DNA from: Treponema sp.
GTDB lineage: Bacteria; Spirochaetota; Spirochaetia; Treponematales; Treponemataceae
Direction of reading: 5' to 3'
Length of the DNA stretch: 64,000 nt
Assembly: GCA_017617145.1 (NCBI GenBank)
Contig: JAFZWX010000215.1
Coordinates: 17,292 to 81,291 of the forward strand
Shown piece by piece: positions 14,997 to 24,375 of this stretch. The notes under the pieces are model-generated. The model made no database searches. It was given only the letters and a program-made list of their open reading frames with translations, and was not told the origin of the DNA. The stretch's first letter is position 1, and every line of letters begins with the position of its first letter. The translations under genes and the position numbers were made by a program.

Positions 14997-16598
14997 ATGG
15001 CAAGAGAAAAGATTGATGTAGATCAGTTGTTGGCAAAACGTGTTGCTTATAACAAAGAAGCTTATACTAAAATGCAGAAAGCAAAAAAAGAAAGTGAAAA
15101 CATTTTCAATCAGTATTTCTTTCTGGATAAAGGCCGTGAACATGGTGCTGATTCTATTTTCTATGATCCTTATTTTGTTTCTTCTAACTGTTTTGAAAAC
15201 ATCAGGACTATTTCAAGAATTCAGTATGGTGGAATTCATTGCAGAACTTTAAGAGCCGTTGCAGCTAAAGCCTGGATTATAAATTGTTGTATTACTCATA
15301 TTTCCAGAAAAATAAAGCCGTTTTTGAAGCCGGTAACGAGCCGTAATGAACGTGGATTTATTATACATAAACGATTTGAGCCGCAATTAAACAAAAAGGA
15401 AGATAAGGAGGCCGTAAAAATCCGTGATTTTATTTGTGCAACAGGTAATTATGTAGATCCCAGCCGTGATGATTTTGTAAAGTATTGTGTAAAACTTTTA
15501 AGGGATGAATTGACTTTAGATCAGGTTGCAACAGAGATTCAGTATAACAAAAAAGGTGAACCGGTTGCATTTTTTGCCGTGGATGCTGCAACAATCGAAA
15601 GAGTTATTCCTGAGAAAGAAAATGAAACTGTATTCAAGTATTTGCAGATTGTGGACGGTATGCCATCTGCCGGTTATACACTTGATAACATGATTTTTGA
15701 TTTTGAAAATCCTAGAACAGACATTTATCATTCTATGTATGGATATTCACTTGTAGAACAGGCTGTAGATTTAATTACAAGTGAAATTAATACATTTATC
15801 TACAATGCCGGAAACTTTACTGAAAACAAGTTGCCAAAAGGTATGTTGTTGCTTAATTCTGATGCAAATTCAGATGTAATTGACGAAATGGAAGATTATA
15901 TTGCAGAAATTATGTCAGGCGGCCCATTGAATCAGTGGAGAATTCCAATTATTCCTAGTGGTGATAAAGATGCAAAACTTGAATGGAAAGCAATAAATAC
16001 TAACCGTGAAATGGAATTTCAGGCATGGCTTGATTATCTATCAAGTGGTGTAATGGCCTTGTTTGGTTGTTCTGCCGATGAACTTGGAATTCAGAGCCAG
16101 AAATCTCAGGCAATGTTTGAAAATGGCGGCCAGGACAGAATGGCAGCTGCTAAAAGTTCATTGCTTGGTGATTTACTTGTATTCTTTGAATCTTACATTA
16201 ATAAAATCGTTGCAAAAATCAATCCTGAATATGTTCTTGAATTCGTAGGTTATGAAAAAGACAATCCTAATACAGTTGCAGATCTTGATGAAAAAGAAGT
16301 AAGAACCTGGAAGTCTGTAAACGAAAAAAGAGCCGAAAAAGGCCTTGATCCGATTGATTTGACTAAGGTTGAAAATCCGGCTGACTTACCTATGAACGTT
16401 CAGTTGGTTCAGTTGTTCCAAAGTCAGCAAGCTCAGGATGATATGGGTGGAGATATGGACGGCATGGGTGGTTTTGGTGATGAAGAAGGTGGAGAAGAAA
16501 ACGGTGAAGAAATGGAAGAACAGTTACCTTCTGAAATGGATGAAATGCTGCCGGAAGAAATGAATAAATCAATTAATAAATCAATGTTGATTATATAA
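14997..16598 (+). CDS. Phage portal protein
   Basis: A 533-residue portal forming the DNA entry ring at the capsid vertex. Recognisable portal features are the long helical N-terminus, GYSLVEQAVDLITSEINTFIYNAGNFTENKLPKG region, the WLDYLSSGVMALFGCSADELG loop and the acidic C-terminal tail rich in Gly, Met and Glu. ATG 14997 has GGGAGG upstream; an open extension to 14946 runs through the terminator and lacks a ribosome site. It follows the large terminase in module order. Confidence 0.88.
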   Translation: MAREKIDVDQLLAKRVAYNKEAYTKMQKAKKESENIFNQYFFLDKGREHGADSIFYDPYFVSSNCFENIRTISRIQYGGIHCRTLRAVAAKAWIINCCITHISRKIKPFLKPVTSRNERGFIIHKRFEPQLNKKEDKEAVKIRDFICATGNYVDPSRDDFVKYCVKLLRDELTLDQVATEIQYNKKGEPVAFFAVDAATIERVIPEKENETVFKYLQIVDGMPSAGYTLDNMIFDFENPRTDIYHSMYGYSLVEQAVDLITSEINTFIYNAGNFTENKLPKGMLLLNSDANSDVIDEMEDYIAEIMSGGPLNQWRIPIIPSGDKDAKLEWKAINTNREMEFQAWLDYLSSGVMALFGCSADELGIQSQKSQAMFENGGQDRMAAAKSSLLGDLLVFFESYINKIVAKINPEYVLEFVGYEKDNPNTVADLDEKEVRTWKSVNEKRAEKGLDPIDLTKVENPADLPMNVQLVQLFQSQQAQDDMGGDMDGMGGFGDEEGGEENGEEMEEQLPSEMDEMLPEEMNKSINKSMLII

Positions 16599-16620
16599 AA
16601 GCCATAAATCAGGGGGAAGT

Positions 16621-17016
16621 ATGGTTAAAGCTTTTTGTCTTGATGAACTAAGAAACAATTTTAGAAATCAGGCTGGATGCAACAGAAAAAAACTGTTTGA
16701 AAAGAAAGCAAACGGAATCAGGTTTATTTTTAATAGGCAGTCTTTTAATAAAATCGGTTGTGATAAGTCTATTAATATTTCAAGAGAAAACGGCTTTACA
16801 CCAGAAGAACATTTTAAGGCAGCTGAGAATATCAAAGAGTATTTTGATAAATCAGAAGTTGTTTCACAAGGTTATGAAAACAAAAACGGCATAACAAGAA
16901 CATATTATTTGTGCAGATATAAAATTACAGAAGGAAAATATGCTTGGATGCCGGTTGTAACATGGGGAAATGATGAGGGATTTATAGACTTTTATTTATC
17001 AAAGGATGGTGAATAA
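16621..17016 (+). CDS. Hypothetical protein, toxin/nuclease-fold-like
   Basis: A 131-residue basic protein. Its C-terminal half (EEHFKAAENIKEYFDKSEVV...YAWMPVVTWGNDEGFIDFYL) has the helix-then-sheet pattern of the barnase/EndoU/ColE5-like nuclease domains that phages attach to polyvalent proteins. No catalytic set can be assigned with certainty. A GGGGGAAG ribosome site is present, and the gene abuts the MuF gene (TAA then ATG). It may be a virion-delivered nuclease or its partner. Confidence 0.45.
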   Translation: MVKAFCLDELRNNFRNQAGCNRKKLFEKKANGIRFIFNRQSFNKIGCDKSINISRENGFTPEEHFKAAENIKEYFDKSEVVSQGYENKNGITRTYYLCRYKITEGKYAWMPVVTWGNDEGFIDFYLSKDGE

Positions 17017-20000
17017 ATGAAGAAATTTAGGGTGCAGAAATCTGTTGTTGAGCAAATGACAGGCAAATTAAAAACTCTTGAAAAAGCCGATGAAAGGGCC
17101 GAATTTGCAGAAAAATTGCAAAATTCAGCCTTATACTCCCCAAAAAAGCAAATAACGAGCAAGTTACAGGCAAATAAGAATCATTCAAACTATTGGATTA
17201 TTTTTGATGATGAAGAAATTCAAAAATCAAAAAATCATTATGAAACGCAACCTAGAAGTCATGGTAAATTTGCATCTAGAGGGATTGAAAGTATAAAAGC
17301 AATAATAAAAGACATGGCTGAAAAATATAGTTATGATGACAAACAAAAAATTAAAGAATATAAAGAACGATGCAAAACTAAATATATAACTCCAAAAGGC
17401 AATGTGATTTTTTATGAAGGGGACAGGTTCGAACCTTATAAAAAATATACTGGTGAAGATAGACTTAGAAATAATGAAGAATTGAAAAATGCTATAACAC
17501 TTGCTGATGGTGGATTTTCTGTATATATGCCATTGGAATTTAATCAAGATGGAAAGAAAAAATTTGATGCAATAGTTAATGATGTAAAGGTGGATTTTAA
17601 ATATATGAGAGGTGATAGCATAAGAACTGTAGAAAGTCGCTATCAAGAAGGATTAAAGCAAGCTCCTAATATTTCTTATTATATTCCAAAAGGAAAAAAA
17701 TCAACACATAAAGAAATTGAAGAAACAATATACAGAGGGGCAAAAGGCTCAAAAAAAGAAAAAGGTATTGTTATTCTTTATTTTGAAGATGAAAATAAAT
17801 TATATGGTATGGATTTAAGAAACGTAGGAGAAACCATAAAAAAAAGCATACTAGAAAAGTATGCTTTTAAGGCGGAAACTCATCGCTTCCAAAATTGTGA
17901 AAATACACAATTACAAAAGGTTAATTCCTTTTGTAAATTAAATATATCACAACAAAATAATTTGTCAAGTAAAAAAGTAATAAAATCTCTTACTTATTCC
18001 GGCCATAAATTACAGGGTAGAACCAGACTTTATGGTATGGATATTTCCATTGAAAATAAAAAAGGCTCATATCGTTCAGGAACAGATAAAGACGGCCATA
18101 AGTGGAAAGTCCTGATGCATTATGATTACGGTTATATCAGGGGAACAGTTGGAGTAGACAAAGATCATTTAGATACCTATGTGGGACCAGATAAAAAAGC
18201 AAATAAAGTTTATGTAATTCATCAGAATGATCCGGTTACTCATAAATATGATGAAGATAAATGTATGTTATGTTTTAGTAGTGCTGCAGATGCCAAAGCA
18301 GCTTATATGAAACAATATGATAGGCCAGGTTTTTATGGTTCAATGACTACAATGACAATTGAACAGTTCAAAAGTTTTATTTTCAGCCATAAGGGAAAAA
18401 TGGTTCATAAGTCTTTTGATATTAATATTACAGATATTACAGAAAACAATAAGCAGCAGAAACTTGAACAGTTCAGTAAAGCTCTTAATGCCATAGCAGA
18501 TAACCGTCCTTTCATGATTAAACATATTCCTGTTGATGCATCAAAAAACTACGGCAATTTACTTGTAAGGATAACAGATTTTGATAGAAGCAAGATTGAA
18601 AAGGCTGTTCATAAGGTTGCATTATCGCTTGATACAGATATTAGTGGTGCCAGCAAGGGTGAAAGTTATGTATATGAAGCTCAGAAAGAACTTGCAGAAG
18701 GCTTTTTCAAAGAGTTTACAGATAAAACAAGGGCAATTTATAACTTTGTAATCAGTTATTTTGACTTGCCTGATATAAGAATTGTAAGCAAGGCCGGAGA
18801 ATTAAAGCATAAAGGAAAAATCCTTTACAATCCGGAAACAGGACTACCTATTAAAGAATCGGACTGGAAGAAGTTTGTAGTAGAACTTGAAAAATATCTG
18901 AACAGAAACTATTCAGGAATTGGTGAGAAAATTGTTTTATCATCTGAAAGTCTTGGAATTATTCTTGACAGATTATCTAAAACAAACAGCCTTGAAGCAA
19001 TAAGAAAAATGAGCCTGAGTTCACTTAAAACAAAAAGGTATGACGTTGACTGGATTAGTGAATCAGTAAAAAACATGAAAGATACTTTTGGAGAAGTTAT
19101 AAGTCGTGAAAGACAGGCAAGAATTCAGATTGCATGTGATTCAGCTGCTCAAAGGGTTACAAGGGTAAGTGATGACATAAGAAACAATATACAGCAGATA
19201 ATAATTGACGGCATCCGTGATAAACAAAGTAAATCTGTTGTAGCTCAGAACCTTTTTGATAAATGTGCAAGTCTGAATCGTGATATGCAGAGAATAGCAG
19301 ATTCAGAAGTTCAGATGGCAGCTAACAGTGCATACATTAAGGAAGAAGTGTACAACTCAAAACCTGATGAAAAGGTTTATTTCAAACGTTTTGAAATGCT
19401 TGATGATAACACTTGTAAAAAATGCAGAAAACTTAAAGGTACAATTGCTTTGTGGTCAGAAGTGCCGTTGCCGGATGAAAGAATAAAAGATGAATATGCA
19501 GAATATGCAATATGGGATGGAAAAAATGAAGGTGATTGTCCTGTAGGAATTGTTCATCCTTGGTGTTATTCAGATGATACGGAAGTTATGACAAATAACG
19601 GTTGGAAACTGTTTAAGGATGTAGAAAAAAATGACAAGATTATGTCAATTAATCCAGAAACAAAGGAAATAGATTTTATTCCTTTTGTAAAAAAGGTTCA
19701 GTATGAATATAACGGTAAAATGATTCACTTTCCAGGCAGAAATTTTGATTTGTTGGTAACACCAGATCACAATATGCTCTATTTTGCCGGAAATGGTCAT
19801 GGTGAAAAGCGTTTAAAAGAAATAATGGCAAAAGATTTGATAAAACAGACAGCATTTTCATTACCTAGAGCAATAGGAAAATGGGAAAAATCAGATACAA
19901 ATACTGTAAAATTTGGTGATTTGACAGTTTCTAAAGTTCAGTATTTCAGATTATGGGCATGGTATCTTGCAGAAGGTAGTGGAAGATGTAGGGATGGATG

Positions 20001-20661
20001 TTATGAAGTAAAACTTGCTCAGAAAGACCCAATGAAAATATATAATGATTTACCTGAATTTCAATCTGTTTTGCATATTGGTGATGATGCAATTTATATT
20101 CTTGGAGAATATGCAAGATATTTTGAATGTATGTTTGGAATATATGCTGATAAGAAGTTTATACCACCGTTCATTAAAAATTCATCGGTTGAAAATATCC
20201 GTGAATTCTTAGCTGCCTTTGTTATGGCTGATGGAACCAAATTAATTAATCATAAATGTAGCAGCAATAAAGCATATTCTGATGTAAGAAATGAACAAGT
20301 ATTAAGAACTTCATCTAAAAAGATGGCAGATGATTTATGTGAAATGATTGTAAAGGCCGGTTGGATGCCTAGTGTATATGTTGTGCATGATAAAGGTAAG
20401 TTACATCATTTTGAAAATGGAAATTATGTTTCAAATACAGATTGTTATAATATTTCAATTTGTCATTCTAAAACTAGAACCTATGCTCCTGATAAACCAG
20501 GACATTTACCTAGGCATAATCCGGTAGAAGTAGACTATAAAGGTATGGTTTATGATGTTGAACTTGAAAAATGGCATTTCTTGCTTGTTAGAAGAAATGG
20601 AAAATGTGCATGGAGTGGTAATTGCAGGGGAACCTGGGTAAGATATTATCCGGAAGTGTAA
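17017..20661 (+). CDS. MuF-type head protein with toxin-like domains and intein
   Basis: A 1,214-residue precursor. Residues ~140-230 resemble CdiA-type tRNA-nuclease domains (D184, D193-F-K195 after a NAITLADGGFSVYMP strand). Residues ~329-470 match the inorganic-pyrophosphatase-like domain of phage polyvalent proteins (GVDKDHLDTYVGP at 379-391). The MuF (gpF-like head morphogenesis) domain spans ~690-849 and resumes at 1203. An intein occupies 850-1202. After splicing the MuF zinc site would be C800, C803, H847, C1203 in CPVGIVHPW-CRGTW. It is likely packaged in the head beside the portal; the nuclease assignment is inference. Confidence 0.8.
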   Translation: MKKFRVQKSVVEQMTGKLKTLEKADERAEFAEKLQNSALYSPKKQITSKLQANKNHSNYWIIFDDEEIQKSKNHYETQPRSHGKFASRGIESIKAIIKDMAEKYSYDDKQKIKEYKERCKTKYITPKGNVIFYEGDRFEPYKKYTGEDRLRNNEELKNAITLADGGFSVYMPLEFNQDGKKKFDAIVNDVKVDFKYMRGDSIRTVESRYQEGLKQAPNISYYIPKGKKSTHKEIEETIYRGAKGSKKEKGIVILYFEDENKLYGMDLRNVGETIKKSILEKYAFKAETHRFQNCENTQLQKVNSFCKLNISQQNNLSSKKVIKSLTYSGHKLQGRTRLYGMDISIENKKGSYRSGTDKDGHKWKVLMHYDYGYIRGTVGVDKDHLDTYVGPDKKANKVYVIHQNDPVTHKYDEDKCMLCFSSAADAKAAYMKQYDRPGFYGSMTTMTIEQFKSFIFSHKGKMVHKSFDINITDITENNKQQKLEQFSKALNAIADNRPFMIKHIPVDASKNYGNLLVRITDFDRSKIEKAVHKVALSLDTDISGASKGESYVYEAQKELAEGFFKEFTDKTRAIYNFVISYFDLPDIRIVSKAGELKHKGKILYNPETGLPIKESDWKKFVVELEKYLNRNYSGIGEKIVLSSESLGIILDRLSKTNSLEAIRKMSLSSLKTKRYDVDWISESVKNMKDTFGEVISRERQARIQIACDSAAQRVTRVSDDIRNNIQQIIIDGIRDKQSKSVVAQNLFDKCASLNRDMQRIADSEVQMAANSAYIKEEVYNSKPDEKVYFKRFEMLDDNTCKKCRKLKGTIALWSEVPLPDERIKDEYAEYAIWDGKNEGDCPVGIVHPWCYSDDTEVMTNNGWKLFKDVEKNDKIMSINPETKEIDFIPFVKKVQYEYNGKMIHFPGRNFDLLVTPDHNMLYFAGNGHGEKRLKEIMAKDLIKQTAFSLPRAIGKWEKSDTNTVKFGDLTVSKVQYFRLWAWYLAEGSGRCRDGCYEVKLAQKDPMKIYNDLPEFQSVLHIGDDAIYILGEYARYFECMFGIYADKKFIPPFIKNSSVENIREFLAAFVMADGTKLINHKCSSNKAYSDVRNEQVLRTSSKKMADDLCEMIVKAGWMPSVYVVHDKGKLHHFENGNYVSNTDCYNISICHSKTRTYAPDKPGHLPRHNPVEVDYKGMVYDVELEKWHFLLVRRNGKCAWSGNCRGTWVRYYPEV
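19564..20622 (+). mobile_element. Intein with LAGLIDADG-type homing endonuclease
   Basis: 353 residues (850-1202 of the precursor). Block A starts CYSDDTEVMTNNGWKLF; block B has TPDH (915-918) in a FDLLVTPDHNM strand; homing motifs are LWAWYLAEGSG (979-988) and LAAFVMADGT (1065-1074); block F is YDVELEKWHFLLV (1179-1191); the end is SGN before +1 Cys. The penultimate residue is Gly rather than the usual His. It interrupts the conserved HPxC of the MuF domain, so function of the host protein depends on splicing. Confidence 0.9.
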
Positions 20662-20673
20662 AGGAGAATTAAG

Positions 20674-21858
20674 ATGCTGGTTATAAAGGGAACTTCTGAT
20701 GTTGCAAAAGCTATAAACCGTTCAAAACTTGTACGTCAGCAAAAACAGGTTATAAGAAACGGAAAGGCTGTTACAACCTATGTATGGGTAAATCCTGATA
20801 AAAACAAAACAAAGGTTAGCCGTAAAAAAATTACGGATGAAGAACTTGATGCAGCTTATTTTAATGCAATTAAATCCGGAAACATTGATCTTGTGCAGAA
20901 GATGGTAAAAGACAGAGCCGTTGAAAAAGGCTTTAAGGATGCAATACCTGAACAGGGCAACGGATATAAAATCAGAATTACACAACCACCAAAGAAAACA
21001 AAAACCTATTATAAGTGTTTTTATGTCGATTCCAAAGGACAGCCATCTGCATTGTTTGTTGATAATAATGCAGCTTTACCAACAAACGTATGGCTTACAG
21101 CAAATGACACTTATCACTTTCAGGCAGAAAATGGAAATATGTATGTTCCAACAATGGGAAATGCAACAAATAAAGATGCCGGAAAAACCGGTGTTTCAAT
21201 CAAGATCCCTGATGAAAAAACAAGAAATGAACTTATAAAACGTGGTTATTTGCCGGTGGGAAGTAAAGCAAAAACAATAACTTGTGTTGCATATAGGCCT
21301 GGTTGGCATGGTGGAGATTTACCATTCTTTCCACAAGGCGGTAAAAAAGATAATAATTCCAACTATGGAAATGTTCATAGATGGAATCAGGTTATTTTTG
21401 AAATAGAAGTTGATGCAGATAAAGATTATACGGAAGAAGCAAGAAACCAGCCAAAAGCAAGGAATAAAGATGGTTCATTAAACGAAAAAAAGGCTGATTT
21501 ACAGTATATGCCTGAAAATGGAATGTATGAATATACTACTAATCCAACGGTAAAAGCTCAAACAGGTGGAAAAGGAAATTGGGTAATTACAGGTGCAATT
21601 AAAATTAAAAGAGCTTTAAGCCAGAAAGAGTGTGATGACATTCTTAAAAACTACGGAATGAAACCACAAGAATGGGAAGGCGGTGAAATGTCGCTTGATA
21701 AATTGGGTTATACCGGAACAGAACTTTCTGCAGCAAGAAAAACTCTTGCGCCTATAACTTATGAAGATGATGGAACCATTATTCCATTATCACAAAGATT
21801 TAACAAAGCATCTGATGATATAAGAAAATCATTGTTATTCAAATTAAATGCTCAATAA
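20674..21858 (+). CDS. Polyvalent-type phage protein, RPGWHxGDLP domain
   Basis: A 394-residue protein. The N-terminus reads QVIRNGKAVTTYVWVNP, one version of the short leader found on neighbouring proteins. A helix pair DAAYFNAIKSGNIDLVQKMV is typical of linkers in phage polyvalent proteins. The C-terminal half has YRPGWHGGDLPF, NQVIFEIEVDADKDY and TNPTVKAQTGGKGNWVITGAIK, a recurrent phage domain of unknown activity whose His is conserved. AAGGAG precedes the ATG. Probably head-packaged with the MuF protein. Confidence 0.6.
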   Translation: MLVIKGTSDVAKAINRSKLVRQQKQVIRNGKAVTTYVWVNPDKNKTKVSRKKITDEELDAAYFNAIKSGNIDLVQKMVKDRAVEKGFKDAIPEQGNGYKIRITQPPKKTKTYYKCFYVDSKGQPSALFVDNNAALPTNVWLTANDTYHFQAENGNMYVPTMGNATNKDAGKTGVSIKIPDEKTRNELIKRGYLPVGSKAKTITCVAYRPGWHGGDLPFFPQGGKKDNNSNYGNVHRWNQVIFEIEVDADKDYTEEARNQPKARNKDGSLNEKKADLQYMPENGMYEYTTNPTVKAQTGGKGNWVITGAIKIKRALSQKECDDILKNYGMKPQEWEGGEMSLDKLGYTGTELSAARKTLAPITYEDDGTIIPLSQRFNKASDDIRKSLLFKLNAQ

Positions 21859-21875
21859 GTGGGAGGAATTAAAAA

Positions 21876-24035
21876 ATGGATGATTTTCAGAAGATTGAAT
21901 TCCAAAAAAGTTTACAGAAAATTAAAGATAGAACTCAACTTGAATATTTCAAGAGAGAACTGATTAAGGTTCTGGAAGCAGGTGAAGATAAGGTAAGCAA
22001 GGCCATTGAAGATTATGATAAATCTGTTGCAAAAACATTCAGGGAAGAATTTGGAATTGAAAAAAGCCGTGGCTATGGTATTGGAACTATCAGGGAATGG
22101 AAAGGCCGTAAGTATAAGAAAATAGCTCCAAACAAATGGAGACTTGTATATGAAAGTAACAGCCGTGGTGCAAAACAGTCCATTGCATACTTAAAAAAGG
22201 CTGTTATGGATGCAAAATCAACCGATGAACTTTTGGAAATAGTCATGCAGAATATAAACCGTTTTCAAGATGCAAACGGAAAAACACTAGATATTGTTTC
22301 AGAGCTGCAGCAAGCCGTAAAGGAATCCAAAGCAAAATTAAATGCCGGAAAGCCGTCTACTCAGGAACAGATTGATGAAATGAAAAAACAGAATGACAAA
22401 AAATATAATCCTGTAAAAGCTGCAATAGGTGATTATGTTTTTATTCATGATAAATACAAAGGCTTTGCAAGTCATGAATTCAAAGATGATGAACAAAAAT
22501 TAAAAGAAGCTGAAAAGTTTATGAATGAAATGGTGGATTTGAAACAGAAAATCAACTTGTTACAAAATGGTTATACTTATGAAGGCAATCCTTTGGGTAT
22601 TTCTGATGAAGAATATGATGCCTTGACAGATACGGCAGGAAAATTAAACAGTAATATCTACTCGTTTGAAACAGTAATTGACGGCTTGAAACATAAAATA
22701 CAAAACGGAAAAACAAAAGAACTGATAGATGCTGTTGATATAGAAAATCTTACAGAGGAAGATAAAGAACAGATTAATCAGTTTAATAAAGAAATTTCAG
22801 ATTTTATTGAAAGCAAAATCGAAAATTATACCTGGGATTTACAGAAACAGATATATGATTTGCTTAAAAACAGTAAAGTTGATCTTGAACACGGCAGAAT
22901 GTGGTTGAAACAACACGGTTTATTTACTCCAGATGATACTGTTCAATATATCAGAAACAAAATAAATGAAGGTTTGGAAGCAAGACGAAAGGCAAAACTT
23001 GAAGAAAAAAAGAAACAGGTAAATGAAAAGATTGATGCAATTAATTCTCAGGTAAAAACCTATTCTGATGAAGAAATACAAAAAGCTTTTGAAGGACTTG
23101 ATTCCGTACAAAAAGAAATAGAATCCTTGAAAGCAAAAGTTGTAACACATAACGGCATAACAAGACAAAATGAGATTGCTTATAATACACGTTCAGCAGA
23201 ATTGATGCAGCAAGGTTTCTCTAGGTGGTCAAAAGAATACGATGAAGATCCTATGATGGTTCAGATTAAAAAGACCAAAGATAAGATGTGGGAAGAATCA
23301 AAAGAAATAAGGGCAAAACGAGATGAACTTGAAAAGCAGCTGGATCCACTTATGGATGCAATAGGATATTATTATCTTAATAAGTTTGAATATGAAAAAG
23401 ATTCAAGCATTGATTCTTGTAAAACACAAGCAGAAGTTATGGATTTAATAAAATCAAAAGATTGGTATGATGATAATGGAAAAACAAGGCTTGATTTGAA
23501 AAATGTTGACGTAGAAGCTGCAAAAGATATGTTCAGATGCATGGAAAGAATATTTGCTATTTTCCCGGAACAGAAAGGTTCTAAAGTATCTATGCAGACA
23601 AACTATTCAAATTCCAGAACATGGGCATTTGGGGGATCAGGCAATGGCATAACTTTCAATTCAAAATATTGGAAAAATTATGATGATTTGAAGGCAGATT
23701 ATGAAAAAACAGAAGGTGGTTTTCATCCAAAAGGTACAAGTGCCATAGATATTATTTATCATGAATATTATCATGTAATGACAACCGGTGGTGATTTGGC
23801 AGCAACAATTAAGAACAAAGTTACTAAAAACCTTAAAATGAAAGGTAAAAAAGGCGGCCCAAAACAAGGGGAATTAATCAGGTTTGGTGTATCTGAATAT
23901 GCAACAAAAAATGCTGATGAATTCGGTGCTGAATGTTTCTGCCAGGCTATGGGAAGTAAAAATCCAACACAATTTGCAATTGAAGTTTTTAAGGAAACTT
24001 TGAAAGCTAAAAAATATATGAGAGGTTTGATATGA
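21876..24035 (+). CDS. Coiled-coil protein with HExxH metallopeptidase domain
   Basis: A 719-residue protein. Residues ~60-100 (SRGYGIGTIREWKGRKYKKI) match a leader domain also found in the 30156 protein. A long Lys/Glu coiled coil fills the middle (~130-480). The C-terminus carries IIYHEYYHVMTTGG with the zincin motif HEYYH (629-633) and a downstream ADEFGAECF that could supply the third ligand. It is predicted to be a zinc protease carried in the virion. GTGGGAGG precedes the ATG; the end overlaps the next gene by four bases. Confidence 0.65.
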   Translation: MDDFQKIEFQKSLQKIKDRTQLEYFKRELIKVLEAGEDKVSKAIEDYDKSVAKTFREEFGIEKSRGYGIGTIREWKGRKYKKIAPNKWRLVYESNSRGAKQSIAYLKKAVMDAKSTDELLEIVMQNINRFQDANGKTLDIVSELQQAVKESKAKLNAGKPSTQEQIDEMKKQNDKKYNPVKAAIGDYVFIHDKYKGFASHEFKDDEQKLKEAEKFMNEMVDLKQKINLLQNGYTYEGNPLGISDEEYDALTDTAGKLNSNIYSFETVIDGLKHKIQNGKTKELIDAVDIENLTEEDKEQINQFNKEISDFIESKIENYTWDLQKQIYDLLKNSKVDLEHGRMWLKQHGLFTPDDTVQYIRNKINEGLEARRKAKLEEKKKQVNEKIDAINSQVKTYSDEEIQKAFEGLDSVQKEIESLKAKVVTHNGITRQNEIAYNTRSAELMQQGFSRWSKEYDEDPMMVQIKKTKDKMWEESKEIRAKRDELEKQLDPLMDAIGYYYLNKFEYEKDSSIDSCKTQAEVMDLIKSKDWYDDNGKTRLDLKNVDVEAAKDMFRCMERIFAIFPEQKGSKVSMQTNYSNSRTWAFGGSGNGITFNSKYWKNYDDLKADYEKTEGGFHPKGTSAIDIIYHEYYHVMTTGGDLAATIKNKVTKNLKMKGKKGGPKQGELIRFGVSEYATKNADEFGAECFCQAMGSKNPTQFAIEVFKETLKAKKYMRGLI

Positions 24036-24232
24036 TAGGGGAAAAACCAAAGTTTTTTGATTCTCCATATTTTGTTATGGAAGAAGATAATTGGCATCTG
24101 AAAGATGGAGCTCCGGCAGATGTTGTAAAAGAGTTTAATGACTATATGAATCAGGATAAACTTGAAGAAGAAAAGCCTGTAAAAAAGTCTTTTACTGATA
24201 GAATAAATGAAATGTTATCACAAACTAAATAA
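24032..24232 (+). CDS. Small hypothetical protein coupled to protease gene
   Basis: A 66-residue acidic protein (EEDNWHLKDGAPADVVKEFNDYM in the middle) starting in an ATGATAG overlap with the metallopeptidase stop. The coupling suggests a partner, for example an inhibitor or packaging adapter, but no direct evidence exists. It ends just before a promoter. Confidence 0.55.
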   Translation: MIGEKPKFFDSPYFVMEEDNWHLKDGAPADVVKEFNDYMNQDKLEEEKPVKKSFTDRINEMLSQTK

Positions 24233-24238
24233 TTATAA

Positions 24239-24267
24239 TTGATTTTAGAGTGATACTATTATAAAAT
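24239..24267 (+). promoter_or_regulatory. Promoter of ART/peptidase gene
   Basis: TTGATT (24239-24244), 17-bp spacer, TAAAAT (24262-24267), the same -10 and spacing as the other module promoters. It overlaps the tail of the preceding gene's stop region and precedes a strong leader terminator. Confidence 0.55.
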
Positions 24268-24301
24268 AACATTAATCAAACTTATAATGTGTTCTGAAAA
24301 G

Positions 24302-24354
24302 GGCAGTTATCAATTAACAGAAATAATTCTGTTTCTTGGTAGCTGCCTTTTTTT
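24302..24354 (+). terminator. Leader terminator before ART gene
   Basis: GGCAGTTATCAA pairs with TTGGTAGCTGCC (12 bp, two GU), extended by AACAG/CTGTT, then seven T. It is preceded by the conserved TGAAAAG leader sequence and followed by GGGAGG and ATG 24376. Confidence 0.8.
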
Positions 24355-24375
24355 GTTTTCTGGGAGGAAAAGAGA

